Assembly (NCBI GenBank): GCA_001603805.1
Contig: LUZY01000003.1
Coordinates: 248,001 to 312,000, forward strand
Direction: 5' to 3'
Length of the DNA: 64,000 nucleotides
Source: Deferribacterales bacterium Deferri_01
Lineage (GTDB): Bacteria; Chrysiogenota; Deferribacteres; Deferribacterales; Geovibrionaceae
Shown: positions 53,105 to 61,190 of the stretch, in pieces
Numbering within the stretch: position 1 is the first letter of the stretch
Layout of the letters: each line of letters begins with the position of its first letter
The notes under the pieces: model-generated
What the model was told of the DNA's origin: nothing
The model's database searches: none
What the model saw: only the letters and a program-made list of their open reading frames with translations
Position numbers and translations under genes: made by a program

Positions 53105-53198
53105 AAGTCCCATGGAAGGGACTTCGCCGTGCGTAGCGAAGGGCTGTTTACCAGCCCGCGAGCGTGTATGTAAAAAAAACAGGATGTATTTTTTTACA
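53105..53198 (+). repeat. Structured repeat unit 2, hldD array
   Basis: 94 bases, almost identical to the first hldD unit; the A run is one base longer and the stem III end is TTTTTTTACA instead of TTTTTTTGCA, which turns a G-T pair into an A-T pair. It ends 26 bases before the hldD start codon. Confidence 0.92.
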
Positions 53199-53224
53199 TT
53201 ATCAAATTAAGGAAGGTATTCATT

Positions 53225-54166
53225 ATGATAGCAGTAACAGGCGGAGCAGGATTTATAGGAAGCAACATAGTTAAAGCCCTGAATGATATGGGAGAAGACA
53301 ATATTCTCATTGTCGATAACCTTGATAATTCTGCTAAACACCTGAATATGAACAGACTTAAGTTCAATGACTTTATAGATAAACGTGACTTTATATCTGT
53401 TATGAAGGCGGATAAGTTTTTTATAAAAGCTTTTTTTCACGAAGGCGCATGCTCCAACACTATGGAGACAGACGGCAGATACATGATGCAGAACAACTAT
53501 GAGTTCAGCAAGGAACTGCTGCACTACAGCATGGAAAAAGGTGCAAAGTTCATATATGCCTCTTCCGCTTCTGTTTACGGAAACGGGGAAGAAGGCTTCT
53601 CTGAATCACCAGAATGCGAATATCCGCTGAATGTTTATGCTTTTTCCAAATTCGCTTTTGATAACTATGTACGCAGAGTGAAAAACCCCGGAATACAGAT
53701 AGCAGGACTGCGCTATTTCAATGTTTACGGTCCGCAGGAAAACCACAAAGGCAAAATGGCTTCCGTGGCTTTCCACTTCTTTAATCAGCATAAAGACGGC
53801 AGCAGTGTTAAGCTTTTTGAAGGAAGCGAAGACTTCCGCAGAGATTTTATACATGTTGATGATGTTGTGGCTGTTAATATGTTCCTGTATGAATCTCCTG
53901 ATGTATCAGGAGTTTTTAACTGCGGAACAGGAAACGCCAGAAGCTTTGCGGACATAGCCGAAGTTTTCAGAAAAAGATACGGCTCTGAATTTGAATCAGA
54001 GATAATTCCGTTCCCTGAACAGCTGAAAGGAAAATACCAGAAATACACTCAGGCGGATCTCACCTCTTTGAGAAAAGCCGGATATAATAAAGACTTTCTC
54101 TCCCTTGAACAAGGCGTGGAGAGGTATCTTTCTGTCCTTGAGAAAACAGGCGGTTACATAAAGTAA
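53225..54166 (+). CDS. hldD: ADP-L-glycero-D-manno-heptose 6-epimerase
   Basis: Epimerises ADP-D-glycero-D-manno-heptose to the L-glycero form, the last step before transfer to LPS. 313 residues, start behind AAGGAAGG. Short-chain dehydrogenase pattern: NADP loop VTGGAGFIGSNIVKAL at the N-terminus, YASSASVYGNGEEGF with the serine near 120, the catalytic Tyr-x3-Lys in VYAFSKFAFD (about 137-141), and RYFNVYGPQENHKGKMASV, a marked HldD motif. The GT9 gene follows after 5 bases. It has its own ribosome site after the repeat array. Confidence 0.96.
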   Translation: MIAVTGGAGFIGSNIVKALNDMGEDNILIVDNLDNSAKHLNMNRLKFNDFIDKRDFISVMKADKFFIKAFFHEGACSNTMETDGRYMMQNNYEFSKELLHYSMEKGAKFIYASSASVYGNGEEGFSESPECEYPLNVYAFSKFAFDNYVRRVKNPGIQIAGLRYFNVYGPQENHKGKMASVAFHFFNQHKDGSSVKLFEGSEDFRRDFIHVDDVVAVNMFLYESPDVSGVFNCGTGNARSFADIAEVFRKRYGSEFESEIIPFPEQLKGKYQKYTQADLTSLRKAGYNKDFLSLEQGVERYLSVLEKTGGYIK

Positions 54167-54171
54167 AACCT

Positions 54172-55227
54172 ATGAAACAGCTCCGCACGGGTTCACTTCT
54201 CCGCATTGCCGACAGGTACGCCGGAACGGCTCTGCTGCTTGCGAAATCAATCTTTCATAAAAAACAAAAATTCGGCGGAGGAATCCGCCGTGCGGCTTTT
54301 CTCAAGACCGCAGCCATAGGCGATACTGTGCTTATTTCCGCAATAGTGCAGGACTTCAGAATATCTTATCCTGATGCGGAGCTTGTGTTTGTCTGCGGAA
54401 AGGACAACGCCTCTGTGGTGCGGATGTTTATGCCTGCGGATAAAGTTATAGTAATAAATCATAAAAATCCGTCAGGTGCGGTAAAAGCTGTTAAAGCACT
54501 GGGGTATTTTGATGCGGTGCTGGATTTCGGTTCGTGGCCCCGTTTTGACGCTTTTCTGGCATCCTGTTTTAAGTCAGGTTTCACAGCTGGCTTCAATACC
54601 GACGGACAGTACAGGCATTACTGTTATGATGAAGCAGTAACGCATTCGCAAACTGTTCATGAGCTGGAAAATTACCGCAGCCTCGCCCATGCGGCGGGAA
54701 TCACAACAGGGGCATTACCGTACATAGATTTACCTGACGTGGATAAGGATGCAAAATACGTTGTCTTTCATATGTTTTCCGGCGGCAGACGGTGGTATCT
54801 AAAAGAGTGGGCGCAGGAAAGATGGCTCAGGCTGGCTGAAAAGCTCACCGGAGAAGGATGCGGGATAGTCGTAACCGGCTCAAAGACAGATTATGAAAGG
54901 GCAGCTGAATTCTGTGCCCTTACTGGTGCTGTCAATACTGCGGGATGCAGCCTTGAGGAAACTGGGGCTCTGCTTAAAGCATCTTCTCTTGTAATAAGTG
55001 TAAATACCGGAGTAATGCACCTTGCGTGCGCTCTCGGATGTTCCGTTGTTGATATTTGCGGTGCTGTGCGTCCGGAAAGATGGGGTGCTTTCTGTGAAAA
55101 CTCTGTATCTTTGGCATGTTCCGAGCCTTATATCAGTCTTGGCTTTGAGGAAAAGGAAGGAAAACCAATGGATGAGATATCCGTAGAAGCGGTTCTTGAT
55201 ACCGCAGGAAGGTTTCTGAAATTATGA
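54172..55227 (+). CDS. Glycosyltransferase family 9 (heptosyltransferase-like)
   Basis: 351 residues. An N-terminal extension (about 1-38, basic and aromatic) precedes the GT9 opening AAFLKTAAIGDTVLISAIV. Later motifs: VFHMFSGGRRWYLKEWAQERW (about 197, donor phosphate region) and VISVNTGVMHLACALGCSVVDICG (about 281, the C-domain D/N-T-G-x-x-H motif of heptosyltransferases). It probably adds a heptose or another nucleotide-activated sugar to LPS core. It directly follows hldD in the operon and overlaps the next gene by 4 bases. Confidence 0.88.
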   Translation: MKQLRTGSLLRIADRYAGTALLLAKSIFHKKQKFGGGIRRAAFLKTAAIGDTVLISAIVQDFRISYPDAELVFVCGKDNASVVRMFMPADKVIVINHKNPSGAVKAVKALGYFDAVLDFGSWPRFDAFLASCFKSGFTAGFNTDGQYRHYCYDEAVTHSQTVHELENYRSLAHAAGITTGALPYIDLPDVDKDAKYVVFHMFSGGRRWYLKEWAQERWLRLAEKLTGEGCGIVVTGSKTDYERAAEFCALTGAVNTAGCSLEETGALLKASSLVISVNTGVMHLACALGCSVVDICGAVRPERWGAFCENSVSLACSEPYISLGFEEKEGKPMDEISVEAVLDTAGRFLKL

Positions 55228-56642
55228 GGTGGCTTTTTACTCCTGCTCTTATTCTTATAGATCTGCTTACCTATTATATTGTCCTTGAGTTTGCTGTCAT
55301 AAGCAGAACCTTGGTGGATGTACTGTTCCCTGAAGTCACAAGATTCAATTTTTCCTTCACGTATTTCGCCGGTCTCTGGTGGGTTCCTGTGATTCTTATT
55401 GCCGTCACAGCATACAAAGGTCTTTATACCAGACGTCTTACAACATTTGATGAAAGCAGGGGGCTGATAAGCGCTGTTACGTTCAGCCTGATTCTGGTAT
55501 TTGCCATAGTCTCCGTGGGCAGAATGACCGATTCTGTTTCACGCCTCACCCTTGTTTTTATGTGGGTTTACGGAATTATTCTCTTCCCTGTGATACGCAG
55601 ATTCGGCAAGCGGTTTTTGTTCTCACTGGGCATAGGCACAGAAAAAATTATCATAGCCGGTACAGGCGCTGCGGCTGAAGATGCTGCTGCGGCTCTGCTT
55701 GCTGAAAAAAGTTATGGATATGAGCTTAAAGGGTTTTACCCTGTTGCAGACTGCACTGCGGAGAGAATAAGTGTCAAAGGCGTTTCATACCCTGTTCTCC
55801 GTGATGACATAGAAACGCTCCTTGATGATGCGGCAGCGGTTGTATTTGTGGAAGGAGAAACGGGGCATGATGAAATAACCGCTCTGACAACCAGTGTAAG
55901 ACGCAGGGTGGGCAAAATAATCACCGTTCCGGAGCCTGACCGTGCTGCTATGATGAACAGCGAATTCCACTACCTCTTTAACAACAGGCTGTTTGTACTG
56001 AAATCGAAAAACAATCTTGCCTCCACGGCTAATAAAATCGCCAAGAGGCTGTTTGATATAATCTTTACCCTGTTTGTTCTCCCGTTTGCGGGGCTGATAA
56101 TAATTACAGCGGCAATCGCCATACGAATAGAGTCCAAGGGTTCACCTTTTTACAGCCACAAGCGTATCGGCAGAGGCGGGAAGATCATAGGCGTTCTCAA
56201 GATGCGCTCAATGTACAAGGATGCCGATGAACGACTCAAAGAGATTCTTGCTTCTGATCCTGTAAAAAAAGCTGAATGGGATACATCATTCAAGCTTAAG
56301 GATGATCCTAGGGTTACTAAAGTCGGCAGGTTTATAAGAAAAACATCGATAGATGAAATGCCTCAGTTTATCAATGTTCTTAAAGGCGATATGAGTGTTG
56401 TGGGTCCCAGACCCATAATAAAAACAGAGCTTGATGAATATTACGGTAAAGACGGTGAATACTACTGCATGGTGCGTCCGGGTATAACGGGCTTATGGCA
56501 GGTCAGCGGGAGGAGCGACACGGACTATCCGTTCCGTGTGGGGCTTGACAGCTGGTATGTTATGAACTGGAGCATATGGCTTGATATAATGATAATTTTA
56601 AAGACAGTTAAAGCAGTGATTAAAAAAGAAGGAGCATATTAG
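55224..56642 (+). CDS. Polyprenyl-phosphate hexose-1-phosphate transferase (WbaP/WcaJ type)
   Basis: Starts glycan synthesis by moving a sugar-1-phosphate onto undecaprenyl phosphate. 472 residues: four N-terminal membrane helices, a central nucleotide-binding-like domain (IIIAGTGAAAEDAAAALL, about 145), then the membrane-bound catalytic domain from about 270 (KRLFDIIFTLFVLPFAGLII, SPFYSHKRIGRGGKI, LKMRSMY, the DPRVTKVGRFIRKTSIDEMPQ motif and VVGPRPI). The C-terminal motif GITGLWQVSGRSD is typical. The sugar is unknown (galactose, glucose or an amino sugar). It overlaps the GT9 gene by 4 bases and is followed 2 bases later by miaB. Confidence 0.92.
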   Translation: MRWLFTPALILIDLLTYYIVLEFAVISRTLVDVLFPEVTRFNFSFTYFAGLWWVPVILIAVTAYKGLYTRRLTTFDESRGLISAVTFSLILVFAIVSVGRMTDSVSRLTLVFMWVYGIILFPVIRRFGKRFLFSLGIGTEKIIIAGTGAAAEDAAAALLAEKSYGYELKGFYPVADCTAERISVKGVSYPVLRDDIETLLDDAAAVVFVEGETGHDEITALTTSVRRRVGKIITVPEPDRAAMMNSEFHYLFNNRLFVLKSKNNLASTANKIAKRLFDIIFTLFVLPFAGLIIITAAIAIRIESKGSPFYSHKRIGRGGKIIGVLKMRSMYKDADERLKEILASDPVKKAEWDTSFKLKDDPRVTKVGRFIRKTSIDEMPQFINVLKGDMSVVGPRPIIKTELDEYYGKDGEYYCMVRPGITGLWQVSGRSDTDYPFRVGLDSWYVMNWSIWLDIMIILKTVKAVIKKEGAY

Positions 56643-56644
56643 TT

Positions 56645-57961
56645 TTGAGCAGAAGTTTTTACATCAGCACATACGGATGCCAGATGAATGAATACGATTC
56701 CGAAAGGCTGGCATCTTTTTTCTCCGCCATGGGCTTCACTCAGGCGGATACACCAGAAGAGGCAGACTATGCGCTTTTAAATACATGCAGTGTGAGGGAA
56801 AAACCTCATCACAAGGTTTCAAGCGAACTGGGCAGGCTGAAAAAAATAAGGAACAAAAACCCCGAACTCAAGATAGGCGTATGCGGATGTGTTGCCCAGC
56901 AGGACGGAGAAGCATTGTTAAAGCGCTACCCGCAGACTGATTTTGTTCTGGGAACAGATGCCATAGCACGCATAGGCGAAGCTGTGGAGCTTGTGGAAAA
57001 GGGTGAAAAGGTCTGCTTCACAGAATTTACCGATGGCGAGCTTAAAGTGCCTGTTTTCGGGCGCCAGACAGGCTGCAGTGCGTTTGTAACAATCATGAAG
57101 GGATGCGATAACTTCTGCTCATACTGCATAGTTCCTTACGTCCGTGGGCGTGAAAAGAGCAGGCACGCATTTGAAATTCTGGATGAGATAAGCTTCCTTG
57201 CTGATAAAGGGGTAAAGGAAATTACTCTTCTTGGGCAAAATGTGAACTCATATGGAAAAAACCTTGACGAAAACATCAATTTTACGGAACTTTTATATAA
57301 GGTAAACAATATAAGCGGGATTGAGAGAATAAGGTTTGTTACCTCACACCCCAAAGATTTTTCAGAAGAGCTTATATACGCAATGCGTGACTTGGATAAG
57401 GTGTGCGAAAGCCTGCATCTTCCTTTGCAGGCAGGCAGCAGCGCAGTTTTGAAACGCATGAACAGAAAATATACTTACGAAAAATACAGAGACAAAGTGC
57501 TGAAAGCAAAAGAGCTTATACCTTCATTGGCATTGTCTTCTGATTTTATTGTAGGATTTCCCGGAGAATCAGCGGAAGATTTTGAAATGACTCTTCAGGC
57601 AATGGAGGAGATACGCTATGAATCCCTCTTTGCTTTTGCTTATTCTGTTCGCCCCGGAACAAAGGCGGAAGAATTTGAGGATGATGTAAAAGCCGCTGAT
57701 AAAAAAATGCGTCTGGCACGCCTGCTGGATTTGCAGAAAAAAATCAGCGCTGAAATATCAGCAGGTTACGAAGGCACAAAAGTTCAGGTTATGACCGAAG
57801 GCTTCAGCAAGCGTGACGGCGGCGTATATACAGGAAGAAACAGACAGAACAGAGTAGTAAATTTTACCAGTAAAAAAGTTTTATCTGTCGGTGACATCAC
57901 TGATGTTATAATAAACAAAGCGAAACCTAACAGTTTTTTCGGCGAGGCATCGGAGGATTAA
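56645..57961 (+). CDS. miaB: tRNA-2-methylthio-N6-isopentenyladenosine synthase
   Basis: Adds the 2-methylthio group to i6A37 in tRNAs. 438 residues, TTG start 10 bases after AAGGAG. The N-terminal domain carries the auxiliary-cluster cysteines (STYGCQMNEYDSERL near 8, NTCSVREK near 45, GVCGCVAQ near 80), the radical-SAM motif CDNFCSYCIVPYVRGREKSR (Cys-x3-Cys-x2-Cys, about 151), and the C-terminal TRAM domain from about 370 (VQVMTEGFSKRDGGVYTGRN). The family is clear; MiaB versus RimO or MtaB is decided by RGREKSR and the TRAM pattern. Confidence 0.95.
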   Translation: MSRSFYISTYGCQMNEYDSERLASFFSAMGFTQADTPEEADYALLNTCSVREKPHHKVSSELGRLKKIRNKNPELKIGVCGCVAQQDGEALLKRYPQTDFVLGTDAIARIGEAVELVEKGEKVCFTEFTDGELKVPVFGRQTGCSAFVTIMKGCDNFCSYCIVPYVRGREKSRHAFEILDEISFLADKGVKEITLLGQNVNSYGKNLDENINFTELLYKVNNISGIERIRFVTSHPKDFSEELIYAMRDLDKVCESLHLPLQAGSSAVLKRMNRKYTYEKYRDKVLKAKELIPSLALSSDFIVGFPGESAEDFEMTLQAMEEIRYESLFAFAYSVRPGTKAEEFEDDVKAADKKMRLARLLDLQKKISAEISAGYEGTKVQVMTEGFSKRDGGVYTGRNRQNRVVNFTSKKVLSVGDITDVIINKAKPNSFFGEASED

Positions 57962-57964
57962 TAA

Positions 57965-58405
57965 ATGATAGAGGTCAGCTTAAAATGCGTCATGAGAGAA
58001 CCGCTCACAGGCAGATGTATGATTCTGCTAGAGTCTGTTTCAGGGCTTGAGGTTCTTCCTATACCAGTAGGTGAGGAAAGCGCAGGAACTATCCATGACT
58101 GCCTTTGCGGACATAAGGCGGACAGCCTGAACATGCTGGGCATTACTGCAAACGTAATAGCATCCCTTGACAACGCATTCCCTGAAAGAGTTGTTATAGA
58201 CGGTTATGAGGACGGAGTATTCTCGTCCAGAGTATATATTATTGTGAACGGCGAAGAAAAATCTGTTGATGCCAGACCTTCAGATGCTGTGCGTTTCGCC
58301 CTTCTGGCAAATGTTCCTGTTTACGTTACTAAAAGACTCCTGCATGAAAAATTCAGGGATAGAAAACTCTGCTTTGAAAAAAGAGAAGGCGGGTGCTGCG
58401 GGTAA
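57965..58405 (+). CDS. Bifunctional nuclease (BFN/DUF151) family protein
   Basis: 146 residues behind GGAGGATT. Family patterns: LLESVSGLEVLPIPVGEESAGTI (about 21-43), DSLNMLGITANVIASLDNAF and SVDARPSDAVRFALLANVPVYVTK (about 100-123), the SDA-x-R loop being a DUF151 hallmark. Plant and Thermotoga relatives have nuclease activity or related stress roles; the bacterial function is not settled. It ends with CCG and closes the hldD-miaB transcription unit with a terminator. Confidence 0.88.
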   Translation: MIEVSLKCVMREPLTGRCMILLESVSGLEVLPIPVGEESAGTIHDCLCGHKADSLNMLGITANVIASLDNAFPERVVIDGYEDGVFSSRVYIIVNGEEKSVDARPSDAVRFALLANVPVYVTKRLLHEKFRDRKLCFEKREGGCCG

Positions 58406-58430
58406 TGCTTTGTACCCGCATTTATTTATT
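58397..58430 (+). terminator. Terminator after the DUF151 gene
   Basis: Stem TGCGGGTA/TACCCGCA (8 bp, 8-base loop) followed by TTTATTTATT. It overlaps the gene's stop codon and the end of the opposing HD-GYP gene. Confidence 0.85.
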
Positions 58431-59681
58431 CATCGGGTGGGTAAGTTTGTGTTCTTTGACAAAGCTTTCTATTATTCCGTTAGTGTCCACCCCATAGCTG
58501 TCGCTTTTTATTGATGATATTATTTTTTTGTTGGTTGCATTAGTATTCTGGTTTTTCAGATCAAGCAGATAAGGAGTGATTCTTGTTCCTTTTTCGTTGC
58601 TTATCACAATAACCACAGGTTTGAGAATGTCTTCCTGCCTGCTGTCAAAAACAACCGCCATTTCGTGCGTGTCAAGCATAGTCAGCGTGCCAACAGGGTA
58701 AATCCCCATGATATTAATGAAAAATTTTACAAGTGTTTCGTTGAAATGCCTGCCGGAACCATCAAAAATAAGCTTAAGGGCTTCCGCAGGTGATTTACCC
58801 TGATGGTAAACCCTGTCGCTGGTAACAGCGTCATAAACATCGGCGATTGCAATAATTTTTGCCATCGGGTTGATCTGCTTCTCGTTAATTCCTCCGGGAT
58901 ACCCTGAACCGTCTGCTTTTTCGTGGTGCTGAAGAACAGAAAGAAGAACATCCTCCGGAAGTTTCGTGTAATATTTCAGCAGATCATAGCCCCTGACCGG
59001 GTGTTGTTTCATTATTCTGAACTCCTCATCTGTCAGCTTATCCGGCTTGTTGAGGATCTTTTCGGGAATTTTCATTTTCCCAAGGTCGTGCATAATTCCC
59101 GCCATGCCTATCAGATTAAGCTCGGATTGCGATTTTCCCAGCCTGCGTCCTATGGCGATGCTGATTATGCTCACGTTCAGCGAATGGGTGAATGTATAGT
59201 CATCAAAGTCTTTAAGTCTTGTCATGTTAGGAAAAACTGAGGGGCTGTTAAGGCATGTCATCACAAGCTCATTCACGACACTTTTGGTCGATTCTGTGTC
59301 AAGGGATTTCCCCATTCGTATATCGGTAAGAACTCTTTTAGTAACTTCTTTGCTCTTTTTGTGTATCGCCTCTGCTTTTATTACTTCGTCTATGGTAGGG
59401 GCAAATTCTTTGATAATGCTGAAGTCCGCATCAGGAGCTGTCTGTTTCTGGAGTTCAGTGATAATCACATTCTCCTGCTCCTGCTTTTTCTCTGCGGGCA
59501 TGTCATTTACTTCAACACGGATAAAAACACGCTCAACCCCTGATTCCAGAAGGAGTTTGATGGGCTCATCATTTTCAATGGGAGTGCCGTAATAAGGGAA
59601 GTAGATCCCCTCTTTATCGGTTTTTGTTACAATCATTCCCTGTTTAAGATCTGCAACCTTAATGAGCAGATTTCTGATCAT
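58422..59681 (-). CDS. HD-GYP cyclic-di-GMP phosphodiesterase
   Basis: 419 residues. An N-terminal domain of about 120 residues (VADLKQGMIVTKTDKEGIYFPYYGT) resembles the DUF3391-type module common in front of HD-GYP. The HD-GYP domain then has HSLNVSIISIAIGRRLG (first His, about 168), GIMHDLGKMKIPEKIL (His-Asp, about 195), HPVRGYDLL, HHEKADGSGYPGG (complete GYP motif, about 248) and DVYDAVTSDR. A short C-terminal domain follows. Complete ligands argue for an active c-di-GMP phosphodiesterase. It has no diguanylate cyclase neighbour. Confidence 0.9.
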   Translation of the reverse strand: MIRNLLIKVADLKQGMIVTKTDKEGIYFPYYGTPIENDEPIKLLLESGVERVFIRVEVNDMPAEKKQEQENVIITELQKQTAPDADFSIIKEFAPTIDEVIKAEAIHKKSKEVTKRVLTDIRMGKSLDTESTKSVVNELVMTCLNSPSVFPNMTRLKDFDDYTFTHSLNVSIISIAIGRRLGKSQSELNLIGMAGIMHDLGKMKIPEKILNKPDKLTDEEFRIMKQHPVRGYDLLKYYTKLPEDVLLSVLQHHEKADGSGYPGGINEKQINPMAKIIAIADVYDAVTSDRVYHQGKSPAEALKLIFDGSGRHFNETLVKFFINIMGIYPVGTLTMLDTHEMAVVFDSRQEDILKPVVIVISNEKGTRITPYLLDLKNQNTNATNKKIISSIKSDSYGVDTNGIIESFVKEHKLTHPMNK

Positions 59682-59819
59682 TCTGTGCCCTCAACGCATA
59701 AAAAAGATACATTTTTATAGTAGTTTCAGACTATATTTCTTTTTTATTAAAACAATATAAGGAATTATACATAAAAAAAGTAAAATATAAAAGGAATGTT
59801 GTTCAAACATTTGATTGGA

Positions 59820-59845
59820 GCAAAAGTGTATTGTGTCTCTTTTGC
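59820..59845. promoter_or_regulatory. Inverted repeat upstream of the aldo/keto reductase gene
   Basis: Arms GCAAAAG/CTTTTGC, 7 bp with a 12-base loop, followed after GAGCGA by an A run. It may be a hairpin of a leader RNA or a weak terminator. Confidence 0.3.
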
Positions 59846-59864
59846 GAGCGACAAAAAAATATTA

Positions 59865-59883
59865 TTACTGTCATTAACAGTAA
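59865..59883. promoter_or_regulatory. Inverted repeat (possible operator) upstream of the aldo/keto reductase gene
   Basis: Perfect 7-bp arms TTACTGT-CATTA-ACAGTAA centred about 98 bases before the start codon. Size and symmetry fit a dimeric repressor site; the regulator is unknown. The rest of this 290-base gap is A/T-rich with no ORF. Confidence 0.4.
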
Positions 59884-59971
59884 GAGAATCAGGCAATAGT
59901 CAGACAGAAACGTATATTGCAATCATTTTTATATATATTAAAATTAGCCATACTAAAAAAGAGGGTGCTTT

Positions 59972-61174
59972 ATGCAATACAGAAAAATGCCGAAAACGGG
60001 AGACGAACTTTCCGCACTTGGATTCGGGTGCATGCGTCTGCCTATGAAAAACGGCGGAATAGATAAAGAAAGGGCGATAGCCCAGATCCGCTATGCAATA
60101 GATAATGGTGTGAACTATGTTGATACTGCATGGCCCTATCATGGCGGAGAAAGCGAAGTCGTTCTCGGCATGGCTCTTCGCAGCGGTTACCGTGAGAAGG
60201 TGAAAATAGCCACAAAGCTTCCTTCGTGGCTTATTGAAAGCAGGGAAGATATGGATAAATATCTTAATGCCCAGCTTGAAAAACTCGGCACTGATAAAAT
60301 AGACTACTATCTTATACATACCCTCAACGGAACACTCTGGGAGACTGTGAAGAAACACGGAGTTAAGGAGTTTCTTGAGCAGGCTAAAAAAGACGGCCGA
60401 ATTGTTAATGCCGGTTTTTCGTTTCATGGTCAGAGTGCTGATTTTGCACCTATTGTTGATGATTATGACTGGGATTTTTGCATGATCCAGTATAACTTTC
60501 TGGATCAGGAGTTTCAGGCAGGAACAACAGGGCTGAAATACGCTGCCTCTAAAGGTCTGGGTGTCATAGTTATGGAGCCGCTTCGGGGCGGTTATCTTGC
60601 CAATACTCCGCCTTCTGCAATTCAAGATTTATGGGATGAGGCGGATACAAAGCGCAGTAATGTTGACTGGTCGCTCCGCTGGATATGGAACCATCCGGAA
60701 GTGAAGGTTATTATCTCCGGCATGAATGAGGAGAGCCACGTTGAAAATAACATTTCATATGCCTGTGATTCATTTCCCGGTACTCTGACAGCAAAAGAAC
60801 TTGATATAATAAACCGTGTGGGTAAAAAGTATAAAGAACTTATGAAAGTCGGCTGTACCGGCTGCGGCTATTGTATGCCCTGTCCGGTGGGAGTGAATAT
60901 TCCCGGTGCTTTCAATGCTTATAATCTTTCGTTTCTGACAGGTAAAGAGGGGGCAAGCTTCAGCTATATTCTGAGCCTGAGTGGAATTATGGCTGATGGG
61001 GAAAAGGGATACGCCTCCAAGTGTATTTCCTGCGGTGAGTGCATTGACAAATGTCCGCAGTTTATACCTATTCCTGATGTCTTGCAGGATGTTGCAGCCT
61101 GTTTTGAAGGTGACGGATTTGAAGAACGAGCGGCTGGAATAACAAAAATGTTCGTGGATAACTTGAAAAAATAG
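59972..61174 (+). CDS. Aldo/keto reductase with C-terminal [4Fe-4S] domain
   Basis: 400 residues. The N-terminal barrel (about 1-290) has the aldo/keto reductase catalytic pattern: GFGCMRLPM (about 18), NYVDTAWPYHGGESE with the catalytic Asp and Tyr (about 48-55), KIATKLPSW with the Lys (about 78), and DYYLIHTLNG (His, about 113). The C-terminus (about 295-400) adds two ferredoxin motifs, CTGCGYCMPCPVGVNIP and CISCGECIDKCPQFIP. Such iron-sulfur aldo/keto reductases are common in anaerobes and archaea and have few known substrates. The gene is followed by larC after 16 bases; a link to lactate metabolism is possible but unproven. Confidence 0.92.
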   Translation: MQYRKMPKTGDELSALGFGCMRLPMKNGGIDKERAIAQIRYAIDNGVNYVDTAWPYHGGESEVVLGMALRSGYREKVKIATKLPSWLIESREDMDKYLNAQLEKLGTDKIDYYLIHTLNGTLWETVKKHGVKEFLEQAKKDGRIVNAGFSFHGQSADFAPIVDDYDWDFCMIQYNFLDQEFQAGTTGLKYAASKGLGVIVMEPLRGGYLANTPPSAIQDLWDEADTKRSNVDWSLRWIWNHPEVKVIISGMNEESHVENNISYACDSFPGTLTAKELDIINRVGKKYKELMKVGCTGCGYCMPCPVGVNIPGAFNAYNLSFLTGKEGASFSYILSLSGIMADGEKGYASKCISCGECIDKCPQFIPIPDVLQDVAACFEGDGFEERAAGITKMFVDNLKK

Positions 61175-61190
61175 ATCAAAAGGGGATAGA

